From the NCBI RefSeq assembly GCF_000347035.1, contig NZ_ANIJ01000015.1, positions 310,001 to 374,000 of the forward strand: DNA of 64,000 bases, read 5' to 3'. A program made the translations under genes and the position numbers. Position 1 is the first letter of the stretch. Every line of letters starts with the position of its first letter. The notes under the pieces are model-generated. The model saw nothing but the letters and a program-made list of their open reading frames with translations. It ran no database searches and was not told the DNA's origin. Shown here piece after piece: positions 54,056 to 62,303 of the stretch. The DNA comes from Leptospira sp. B5-022 (GTDB lineage: Bacteria > Spirochaetota > Leptospiria > Leptospirales > Leptospiraceae).

Positions 54056-55144
54056 ATGCTCTTTTTCCAAATATTCAGATATAGACCCCATATTAATTAT
54101 AAATATATAAAGTATATTCTACTCATATTCTTACTTCTTGATCCTTCCTTTATCGTTTCGGATACATCTCCCGAACTTGTTATGCCCGAACAATCGGAAA
54201 GAGCCAAATTGTTTATCTTAGATGCAAGCGGCTCCATGAACGAATATCTAGGGATTTACCAAAAAGTACATTTAGCTAAGAAGTACGTTCGACATTTTGT
54301 AGAAAAACTTCCTGAAGAGACCGAAGTAGGTTTTATCGCTTACGGAAATCGTCTCCCCGGTTGCCAATCTTCCAGGTTGTACCAACCTTTAGAAAAAGGA
54401 AATCGTCCCGGCTTTCAAAACAAACTTTTCGGCCTAACCCCTTCCGGGGCGACCCCGCTTGCAGAGTCCATCCGAATCGCAGGTGATTATATTATCCGAA
54501 GAAAAACTCCGACGGATCTGATCTTAGTAACGGATGGAATTGAAAGTTGTTATGGAAATCCCGAAAAAGAACTCCAAGTCTTACAACAAAAAGGCGTAAA
54601 TTTCAAAATGTATATCCTAGGACTTGGATTAAAACCGGATGAAAAAAGGATCATGCAGTCTCTTGCAAAAACAGGGAACGGAAAATTTTATAATGTCGGA
54701 GAAGATAGCGACTTCTTCCTTGCAATCGAAGATCTTTTAAAACAAGAACCTCTGTCTAAACGAACCGAACTAGAACCCGAAAAACAAAAGTCCAAGATCC
54801 GGATCTCCGAGATCGAAAAGAAACAAACCGATTCGGAGGAACATTTTTACAGAGTCAAATTCGTTTTTGAGAATTCGGACTCTGATAATCAATGTGTAAT
54901 TCTAAATTTAAAAAGAAAAAATTCCTCTCCTACGAAAACACAAAACTGGAATCCACAAAGAACTAGCGAACCGGAAAGAGTTTTACGAACCGAACAGATC
55001 TGCTTCCAAGCAAGAAAAGGAGAAGGTGAATTTCAGATCTCTGCACCGGCGCATCTTCCTTTAAATTTGGAATTAGAACTCTGGGACACACAAGGTATCC
55101 CAAATTCCGTGGACAGAAGCGGAGAAAGAAACCTTACAAAGTAA
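54056..55144 (+). CDS. VWA-domain protein
   Basis: A 362-residue protein. A signal/anchor helix (YILLIFLLLDPSFIV) is followed by a von Willebrand A domain with the metal site DASGSMNE near residue 56, a second-site TDGIESCYGN, and TPLAESIRIAGDYI. The C-terminal half is charged and then beta-rich. It converges with the DUF4139 pair, four bases apart. VWA proteins usually bind ligands or partners through the metal site; the partner is unknown. Confidence 0.8.
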   Translation: MLFFQIFRYRPHINYKYIKYILLIFLLLDPSFIVSDTSPELVMPEQSERAKLFILDASGSMNEYLGIYQKVHLAKKYVRHFVEKLPEETEVGFIAYGNRLPGCQSSRLYQPLEKGNRPGFQNKLFGLTPSGATPLAESIRIAGDYIIRRKTPTDLILVTDGIESCYGNPEKELQVLQQKGVNFKMYILGLGLKPDEKRIMQSLAKTGNGKFYNVGEDSDFFLAIEDLLKQEPLSKRTELEPEKQKSKIRISEIEKKQTDSEEHFYRVKFVFENSDSDNQCVILNLKRKNSSPTKTQNWNPQRTSEPERVLRTEQICFQARKGEGEFQISAPAHLPLNLELELWDTQGIPNSVDRSGERNLTK

Positions 55145-55148
55145 GATC

Positions 55149-56819
55149 TTAAAATGATCTTAAAAAATCCAAGTTCTGATTGTTAGGATATGTTACCTTA
55201 TATTCCAATTTAATCTCTTTTTTGCCGGAAGCCGGAATTTCCAAACTCCACTCTAAAATTCCGGAATTAAGACGATATTCTTTTGAACCTGGAGTGGTTC
55301 TCTCGTCATTCACTTCCACTTTTACACCGGCAGACTCGGAAATAGGGATCTGTTCTCTTACGATTACCTTTTTACTTTCTTTGCCGAAATTTTCCAAACT
55401 GAGATAAACTTTCTTCTCCATCACTTTCTGAGTGGAGATCAATCCTTCTTTCGTTTGGTTCCAATCTTTTCTATAAGAAAGTCTTAAACTACCTTCCGTT
55501 CCTAATGAAACGGAAAGATTTTCTTTAGGAGAAACATAGGGGACTTTTGTCCTTCCCACAAGTCCTGAACTTCTGAACAAAGAAACTTCACCGGGTAAAA
55601 TCGGAAACTCACCCATATTTTGGAATTCGGCTTCTAAAAGAGGAAATGGTTTATACCTGGGGGAAGCGATCGTTTTAACCTGGATGGGTGCATTAAAGGA
55701 TAACATCTCGAATTTTCTAGATTCTTTTTGAGAGGCTAACGTGATCGTTTTAGGAAGCCTGAATAGAAATCCACTCCCTCTTTCGCTGGAGGGAGAAGGT
55801 TCTTCCGTAGTAGGAATATTTGATTCTTCGTTTGGCATTTGAGCGGCTCCAACTGCCTGAGTTTGGTTGGTGAGAATTTCCTGCTTTGAGTCCACCTCTA
55901 CATCAAATAATCGTAATGGACGAAGCCTGTCCCTTCTGAGTGACAGGTCCGGTCTAGTGGTAGAAAGAAGAAGTTGGACCCCTCTCCAATCTTCTCCCGT
56001 CTCTTGTCTGATTTCCACTATATATTCTAACTTAGCTTTACTTAAAGCATCATCCGCAGTCAGGATGTAAGCGGGTCTCCAATCGGCGTTAGAAACCAAA
56101 TAGCTTAAACGAAGTTCCACACTTTTAGTCTCGGAACCGGTGTTTACGATCTGGACCCAAGTAGTACGTGTACTTTTTTCCGCTTGAGACAATAAGAGTG
56201 AAAGTTGTGCTCTTGCTTCTTCCAGTTCTGTTTGGACTTTACGTTTGGATTTTTCCAACTTCTCCCAAGATGCAAAAATAGAAACTGCTTCATCTCTGGT
56301 TTTTTTGAGATAGGCCCCCCAGTTTTTTCCGTCCCCCTCTACCCTACCATAGAGAAGATTACGGCCCACAACATCCGAAACCTTTTTGCGCATCTCGGAC
56401 AGTAGATCCTTTTCTGCTTTTAGATCATTCTCTTTTGCTAATATACTTTCCATGTCCTTTTCCAGTTGTTGCACTTTCTTCTGGAGTTGAGCGACTTCCG
56501 GATTCGAGGCGGCTGTACCTTCTTCCTTCCAAGTCCTGGAACCCGTGACCTCTACCTGAGAAGAATTGACCGCAGCTGTTAAGGTTTCTTCTAAAAGGGA
56601 AACAGGCAAATAGGAGATCTCGATCTTGTTTGTTCCCGGTTCTAGCTGCACTCGACCTGATCTGAGGATCTGAGCAGTTCCTTGGTGAACAGTCACTTCC
56701 TTGATGGGAAGGTTGAATTCTTTTCCGAATATGGGAATAGAAATCAAAACGAATAGAAAAGTAAAACGAACGAGAGATGAATACATTAATTTTTTATAAT
56801 TTTTCATGATTAGCCTCAA
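55149..56819 (-). CDS. DUF4139 (MuiA-like) protein 1
   Basis: A 556-residue exported protein. A signal segment (FTFLFVLISIPIFG) is followed by an N-terminal DUF4140-like domain (VTVHQGTAQILRSGRVQL), a coiled coil at about 105-215 (VAQLQKKVQQLEKDMESILA) and the DUF4139 beta domain from about 215 (VELRLSYLVSNADWRPAYIL, QETGEDWRGVQLLLSTTRP). It overlaps the second paralogue by four nucleotides. Mucoidy-inhibitor-A homologues are known by name only; function is unclear. Confidence 0.82.
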   Translation of the reverse strand: MRLIMKNYKKLMYSSLVRFTFLFVLISIPIFGKEFNLPIKEVTVHQGTAQILRSGRVQLEPGTNKIEISYLPVSLLEETLTAAVNSSQVEVTGSRTWKEEGTAASNPEVAQLQKKVQQLEKDMESILAKENDLKAEKDLLSEMRKKVSDVVGRNLLYGRVEGDGKNWGAYLKKTRDEAVSIFASWEKLEKSKRKVQTELEEARAQLSLLLSQAEKSTRTTWVQIVNTGSETKSVELRLSYLVSNADWRPAYILTADDALSKAKLEYIVEIRQETGEDWRGVQLLLSTTRPDLSLRRDRLRPLRLFDVEVDSKQEILTNQTQAVGAAQMPNEESNIPTTEEPSPSSERGSGFLFRLPKTITLASQKESRKFEMLSFNAPIQVKTIASPRYKPFPLLEAEFQNMGEFPILPGEVSLFRSSGLVGRTKVPYVSPKENLSVSLGTEGSLRLSYRKDWNQTKEGLISTQKVMEKKVYLSLENFGKESKKVIVREQIPISESAGVKVEVNDERTTPGSKEYRLNSGILEWSLEIPASGKKEIKLEYKVTYPNNQNLDFLRSF

Positions 56820-58921
56820 TAAGAATCCGAACCTGGAGTTTCTCTCAGGATATTGTCCGCAGGATAGGAGACTGTGTATTCAAACTGGATCGTTTTGCGG
56901 GAATTCGCCCCTATTTCGAATTCATATGTCAGGATCCCGTCTTCGGTTTTGGACTTAGGAGTATCCGTCCCGGGAGCCCATTCTACCCGTACGCTATCGT
57001 CGTTCGTATAAGGAATACGATCGATCAATCGAACAGGAACGGCTCTACGTTTATTATTTTTAACGGAAATGGTAACTCTATATCGGATATTCTTTTTGCG
57101 GGAAATGATCCCGGACTTATCATCCAGTTTTTCCTGCTTTCTTTCCACCTTGATATCCCGATCAGGACCAAGTTCCATTTTGATCTCTTGCCCGGGTTTT
57201 AGAGTGGAGACGGTTGTAGTTCCAAGAAGATTTTCGCCGGAATAAATTTCGAGAGGACCTGCAAGTAGCGGTTCCCTTTCCGTATTCGAAGATACCACGT
57301 TCAGAAAAACTCCATCGTTCGTAAGGGGAGAAGTCTCGTACCCTGGACGAACCGAGATATTTCTTTTGCGAAGAAAGACCCGGTTCAATGTTCGATCGGA
57401 AGGGATTTTTTCTCGAGACTGAGCGATATATCTGAAATCAAATCCTTCGGAAGAAATTCCCGGAGCGATCAACTGATTGGAATATTTTTTATCGGAACTT
57501 AATTGAGAGGATCTATTCAGAAGATTTTGTACTTCGTTTTCGAGTTCTTTCAATTCTTTTCTGGAACTCTCTCTCAAACCGGAAAATCTGCGAAGAGCTT
57601 CCTTTCCATATCGAATGGATTCTTCGTAAGACCCTTGGTCGAAGGAATATTTTTGGCTCGCAAGTTCTCCTTGCAGCCTGTTCATATTTTCTTCCACACG
57701 AAGTGAATTGGATCTATCCTTATAATTTCCTTCGATCAATGCGCGGGACTGCATCAAAGGACTATCGTTCTTCTCTTGGTAATAGACGTCGTCTATTCTC
57801 TCTTCTGCCTTACTTCTTTGAGAAACCTTAGGAGCAGGAGCTTTTTTCTTAGATTCTTTTTTGCTTTGGATCACACTGCCGGCATTTGCGGAAGGTTTAG
57901 AAGGCGCGTTATACTCTTTGTCTGCGGCGGAATAATCCTCATCTCCCGAATACACTGCAACTTCCTTGGAAGCGATCCTATATTCTCGGTACTCAGGTAA
58001 GTCTATGTCTTGGTTCGGATTAGCCGTGGAAAATTCTAATCGAACGTTTTTCCAATCCTCTCCAGTTTCATTTCTAACTAAAGCATGCCAACCTAATTCC
58101 GCCTCTTGTCCATTTTGATTCAATTCCAAAGTATAACGAGGATACCAGTTCGCGCCTCGTATCAGATATTTATATTCGAAAGGAAAAACATTTGCGGAAT
58201 CGGATTCCACATCCAATCGGATCTCTTTCCTGCGAAGCGTATCTCCTTCTGCAAGATGAGCAAGTTTAGTAGTAACTATATAAAATTCTTCCCGGATTCG
58301 ATCCAATTCTTCCAGCTTTAATAATCTAAGTTTTGTATTATCTTCCGCAAGTTCTGCGTATGTTTTTCGGAAAGAGGAAAAATTTTCGGAGTCGATCTTC
58401 TCCACTAGTCCGTCTTTTTCTCGAATAGAGGGTTTGATAGATTTGATGGAAGTTTCCCAATCCAAAAGGTCTTGGACCTCTCTGGACTTTGTGCTTAATG
58501 CCAAGAGTAGACCTTCTTTTCTTTTTTCTAATTCTTCCGCTTCTTGGGATTTTTTTCTTCTAGAAGCTTTTTCCGATACTCGGATCCCTTTGATCTTAAA
58601 TTTTTTATTCGGATCCGTAAATGTGACGATCACACTTTTATCCAAAGAAGCGATCGGGACTTCTCCCAATAAAACTTCCGAAACTCCGACCGGAAGTTTA
58701 ACCTCGGATTGCCTTGTTACGTAAACCAAGTCTGAATATAAAAGAACGGAATCTATTCTAGCGTACGATACCGAGACCGGGGACTTGGAGGCCTTCTCTT
58801 CTTCCGTAATCGCTGTGGGTGTATCACTTTCGGAGGGGTCGGATCCTTGTGCAAAAAAATCGGTCCCTAGTAAGATCAGAAAGATAGTCGCAAGAACCGA
58901 GGAGGAAAAACGGGAAATCAT
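56816..58921 (-). CDS. DUF4139 (MuiA-like) protein 2
   Basis: A second, larger paralogue of about 701 residues from the ATG at 58921 (MISRFSSSVLATIFLILL), which gives a clean signal peptide; a GTG 30 nt upstream would add ten hydrophilic residues. It shows the same DUF4140 start (YSDLVYVTRQSEVKLPVG), a coiled coil, the NWYPRYTLELN and GEDWKNVRLEFSTANP segments of DUF4139, a charged low-complexity insert (about 340-390) and a second coiled coil. The stop overlaps paralogue 1. A tandem duplication with later divergence is likely. Confidence 0.8.
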   Translation of the reverse strand: MISRFSSSVLATIFLILLGTDFFAQGSDPSESDTPTAITEEEKASKSPVSVSYARIDSVLLYSDLVYVTRQSEVKLPVGVSEVLLGEVPIASLDKSVIVTFTDPNKKFKIKGIRVSEKASRRKKSQEAEELEKRKEGLLLALSTKSREVQDLLDWETSIKSIKPSIREKDGLVEKIDSENFSSFRKTYAELAEDNTKLRLLKLEELDRIREEFYIVTTKLAHLAEGDTLRRKEIRLDVESDSANVFPFEYKYLIRGANWYPRYTLELNQNGQEAELGWHALVRNETGEDWKNVRLEFSTANPNQDIDLPEYREYRIASKEVAVYSGDEDYSAADKEYNAPSKPSANAGSVIQSKKESKKKAPAPKVSQRSKAEERIDDVYYQEKNDSPLMQSRALIEGNYKDRSNSLRVEENMNRLQGELASQKYSFDQGSYEESIRYGKEALRRFSGLRESSRKELKELENEVQNLLNRSSQLSSDKKYSNQLIAPGISSEGFDFRYIAQSREKIPSDRTLNRVFLRKRNISVRPGYETSPLTNDGVFLNVVSSNTEREPLLAGPLEIYSGENLLGTTTVSTLKPGQEIKMELGPDRDIKVERKQEKLDDKSGIISRKKNIRYRVTISVKNNKRRAVPVRLIDRIPYTNDDSVRVEWAPGTDTPKSKTEDGILTYEFEIGANSRKTIQFEYTVSYPADNILRETPGSDSY

Positions 58922-58976
58922 AGGTTCTAAGTGGATATTGCCGAAACACACTTCGTCAATTTATTTTCACGGCCAT

Positions 58977-59008
58977 AAAAAAAGCGCCTTCTTTGAAAAG
59001 GCGCTTTT
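58977..59008 (-). terminator. Terminator after sterol-desaturase gene
   Basis: On the minus strand AAAAGCGCCTT pairs with AAGGCGCTTTTTT and ends in a T-run. It follows the stop at 59039 and precedes the DUF4139 operon. Confidence 0.88.
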
Positions 59009-59038
59009 CATTCTAAAAACTAGCTCAAAAAACCGGGA

Positions 59039-60331
59039 TTAAACTGTTTTAGGCGTGTATCCTTTGATGCTGAAAAACCGTTTTTGAGAAACCAAAAAAC
59101 CTCCCAACACGAAAAACGAGATCAATGCGACCTGTTTCATTAACATAGGAAGATATTTCAAAGTTTCTATCGGAAGAACCGCAGTCAATCGTTCCACATG
59201 AGTGAAATCGAAAGGATACACGTAGGTCAAAGCGGCGATAGAAGCCAGACGGATCAGTTCGGAGACGATTCCCGAAGTTTTTAATTCGAAGATCGCACCG
59301 ATATTCCAAAGAGTCCATAGCACGTAAAAACCTAAAGTGCACATTTCCAATAGAGGTAATTCTTTTTTGAACTCTATATATACCATAGATGCGCCCAACC
59401 CAAAGAAAAATTGAGTAATGGAATACGCGAGAAGTGTATAAGGAATATGTGTATTAAATTTTTGGTAATTAGATCGGTCTATCTCTGGAGGAACGACAGA
59501 TTCCCCCAGATCTTTCGGTTTCCAACCCGGAGGTTTAAACCAAACTAAAAATTTATCCTTCCAACTTTTCGTCTTCCAGGAAAGAAGAAACAATTCTTCG
59601 AAATAATGGAATTGTGTCCAAACTGGACTCCAGGTCTGCATCGGTTTTACGATCCCGAAGATAGGTTCTTCTTCTTCCTCTTTATAAGATCCGAACATTC
59701 TGTCCCAGATCGCAAAGGTTCCTGCATAATTTTTATCTATATATTTAGGATCCCTTCCGTGATGTACTCTGTGTTGGGAAGGAGTATTGAACACCCACTC
59801 GAAAATTCCCAACTTAGGGATCGCTCTAGTATGAAGCCAAAACTGATAAGCAAAATTGATCTGGATACAAAGAAGGAACATGATAGGAGGAAACCCCATC
59901 ACTGCCAAAGGAAGATAAAAAGGTAGGGAGAAAGTATTCTGAGTGACTCCTTGTCTTAAAGCCACCGTAAAATTATAATCTTCACTTTGGTGATGAGGAA
60001 CATGGGAAGCCCAGAAAATATTTATTTCATGTCCGAACCTATGATACCAATAATAGAAGAAGTCTGCCAGAACGAAACAAAACACCCAGCCTATCCAGGA
60101 ATCGTTGGAAATGTTCAATATTCCAAATTTTGCATATACCCAGGAATAGACCGCCATTAATCCCAGAGAGATAAACACAGTGAATATCTGCATAAAAATC
60201 CCGGCTGAAAGATTATTGATGGAATCCTTAAAACGATAGAACGGTTTGTTCCCAAATACGGAATAAAGCAGTTCCACAACTACCAATACGAAAAAAACGG
60301 GAGTGATCAGTTCAATAATATTCTTTTCCAT
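59039..60331 (-). CDS. Sterol desaturase/fatty-acid hydroxylase family protein
   Basis: A 430-residue inner-membrane di-iron oxygenase. Its three histidine boxes are in YYWYHRFGHEINIFWASHV, PHHQSEDYNF and HRVHHGRDP, flanked by about eight to nine membrane segments. The family hydroxylates or desaturates sterols, fatty acids or ether lipids; alkylglycerol monooxygenase is a close shape. Which lipid is used is unknown. It is a single gene closed by a terminator. Confidence 0.85.
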   Translation of the reverse strand: MEKNIIELITPVFFVLVVVELLYSVFGNKPFYRFKDSINNLSAGIFMQIFTVFISLGLMAVYSWVYAKFGILNISNDSWIGWVFCFVLADFFYYWYHRFGHEINIFWASHVPHHQSEDYNFTVALRQGVTQNTFSLPFYLPLAVMGFPPIMFLLCIQINFAYQFWLHTRAIPKLGIFEWVFNTPSQHRVHHGRDPKYIDKNYAGTFAIWDRMFGSYKEEEEEPIFGIVKPMQTWSPVWTQFHYFEELFLLSWKTKSWKDKFLVWFKPPGWKPKDLGESVVPPEIDRSNYQKFNTHIPYTLLAYSITQFFFGLGASMVYIEFKKELPLLEMCTLGFYVLWTLWNIGAIFELKTSGIVSELIRLASIAALTYVYPFDFTHVERLTAVLPIETLKYLPMLMKQVALISFFVLGGFLVSQKRFFSIKGYTPKTV

Positions 60332-60374
60332 CTCTATACCGAGTTTCGACTATCTCTGTAGCGATCATTCGGTC

Positions 60375-60411
60375 AAGAAAAAGAACCGAGGCGGGTTTCG
60401 AATTCCGCCTC
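60375..60411 (-). terminator. Terminator after outer-membrane protein gene
   Basis: GAGGCGG (60388-60394) pairs with CCGCCTC (60405-60411), and on the minus strand GGTTCTTTTTC follows. It closes the FadL-like gene. Confidence 0.7.
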
Positions 60412-60467
60412 AGATGGAGCTATTAGATAACAAATGTTATTTCATTTTCCCGACAATGGGAAGAAGT

Positions 60468-62033
60468 TTAGAAGAATAAGCTTACGGAGAAGGTTACTGA
60501 CCAGATATAACCGCCATAATTATAGTTTGGATTCCTTTCCGTAGGAGTATATTTATTTATCTCAACACTTCTCAATTGTTGGTTCGAAAGAGCCAAATCG
60601 AAAATTACGGGGTTTTTCAATCTATCTTTCAAGAATGCGAAATTCCTTCCATTGAAGATATAGGAAACACCTAGGGAATAGATCATACGATCGTTATCCA
60701 TCCAATTGTTTTCCCCCGCGTAATGTGGAACAGGGGATGGTCTTTTTCCGATCCCTCCTCGAAACTTCAAGAAAGGACGGAAAGCATATTCTGCTCCCAT
60801 ACGAACATTGGTTGTGTCATGGAAATCCAAAGGCTCGGAATATTTTTCCTTAATCCTGGAAAGTTTATATAAACTCCAGATCTCTCTGTTCACATCTACA
60901 CTTAATAAAAGTTTTTCTGTCGGTCTGAATCCTATACCGTAAGACCAAACTCTCGGGTTGTACTGATCCAATAAAGCCAGATCAAAATCCAATTGGATTC
61001 CTAAAAGAGTAGTCTGGGCCCGAGCAGGGATCGGGTCCGCAGACAGATAGGTTTCTCTTTTATACGAAACCCCGGCACTCCATTTTCCATAAGTGAATTG
61101 GAGACCGTAAGTCGGATTGATGATAGGCTTTAAAGTTAATACTACCTGTGAGTTAGCAGTTACTGGATCCGGAGAGATCGGAACGTCTTTTAGCAAGATC
61201 GCACCGGAACCTCCAGCAAGAGCGGTGATACCAACCCCTGCAAACAAACGGTCCTTCCAAAGTTCCACACCGACCCCGGCCATGATAGTAGGACGTTCAT
61301 TACTTTTTCCTGAATTAAGATATCTAGGAACGGTAGGGTTTTGATCGTTCACTACCATCAAATTTCCGGAAGCAGGAACGATAGCATTCAATCCGAAACG
61401 AATGGTTCTACCGATATCGAAAATTTCGTTTAGGTTCATAGTAAAACCCAAACCAACGTAACTGTCATCCGGGTTTTTAGTGTTCTCGTTTTTAGGAGCG
61501 TTATTCTTTAACGTAGGGTTTGCGTAAGTTCCTAAAAAAGACACTTCATGATAAGGACGGTTCGGACGGAGAAGAGGCTGATACGTGAACATCCCTTTTC
61601 CCATATTTGCAAAGCCGTCTCTGAAATTAAACCAAGCTCTTTTGTACCACTTAGCAGGAGCTCCACCATCCTCTGTTTGAGGTTCGGTGTTCAACAAAGG
61701 ACCTTCCTGAGGAATAGGATTCCCATTTGCGTCTTTGGGAGTTTCTCCGCTAGCCGCTGCTTCTTTCTCTTTTTCCTTTTGTTCCCATTGAGCGATGAAC
61801 AAATCCGCTTCGTTCAATCTTCCCAATCCGGCAACATTATAGAAAACCGAAGACGAATTGTTTACCGTAGCGGTAACTGCCCCGGCCATCCCGGCTGCAC
61901 CCGCATGGGCTCCATATATATCCCCATAACTACCGGCAGTCAGCTCGGATGTGCCAACTCCCAATATCCCCAAAACTGCGAGGGCAATCCTCGACCTGGA
62001 GATAATTTTTTGACTAGAAACTCTGTTTCGCAT
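60468..62033 (-). CDS. OmpP1/FadL-type outer-membrane protein
   Basis: A 521-residue outer-membrane beta-barrel of the FadL/OmpP1 kind. A signal peptide ends near ELTAGSYG. The N-terminal hatch-like segment GAAGMAGAVTATVNNSSSVFYNVAGLGRLNEAD is the FadL landmark, and the protein ends with the aromatic SVTFSVSLFF. About 40 residues of low complexity (EKEKEAAASGETPKDANGNP) occur near 85-120. FadL proteins take up long-chain fatty acids or other hydrophobic compounds; Leptospira feeds on fatty acids, so this fits. The 270-bp gap upstream should contain its promoter; I see nothing else there. Confidence 0.88.
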   Translation of the reverse strand: MRNRVSSQKIISRSRIALAVLGILGVGTSELTAGSYGDIYGAHAGAAGMAGAVTATVNNSSSVFYNVAGLGRLNEADLFIAQWEQKEKEKEAAASGETPKDANGNPIPQEGPLLNTEPQTEDGGAPAKWYKRAWFNFRDGFANMGKGMFTYQPLLRPNRPYHEVSFLGTYANPTLKNNAPKNENTKNPDDSYVGLGFTMNLNEIFDIGRTIRFGLNAIVPASGNLMVVNDQNPTVPRYLNSGKSNERPTIMAGVGVELWKDRLFAGVGITALAGGSGAILLKDVPISPDPVTANSQVVLTLKPIINPTYGLQFTYGKWSAGVSYKRETYLSADPIPARAQTTLLGIQLDFDLALLDQYNPRVWSYGIGFRPTEKLLLSVDVNREIWSLYKLSRIKEKYSEPLDFHDTTNVRMGAEYAFRPFLKFRGGIGKRPSPVPHYAGENNWMDNDRMIYSLGVSYIFNGRNFAFLKDRLKNPVIFDLALSNQQLRSVEINKYTPTERNPNYNYGGYIWSVTFSVSLFF

Positions 62034-62303
62034 TGTCCCTTCCTGCTTTGAACCAATTCCTTAACTTACTCTAACCCATCTAGAATTGGCTGATCTCTTT
62101 ATTACACATCAGTTATTTTTTAAAAATTTTCCGTATCTTAGCGGAAAGCCCAAAATTGTCCACTAAAATCAAAAAAAGAGCCTTTAGGTGTTTTTATTCA
62201 TAAAAAAGTAAAAATCGCTAAAATTTGAAGATAAACATTGATTATTGTAAAAGAATGAACGCTACATATATTTTTAGCTTTTAAAGAAGGAGCTAAATTG
62301 AGC

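Noticed and set aside
61548..62051. Plus-strand open frame of 167 residues
   Set aside because: Shadow of the FadL-like gene, including its signal peptide.
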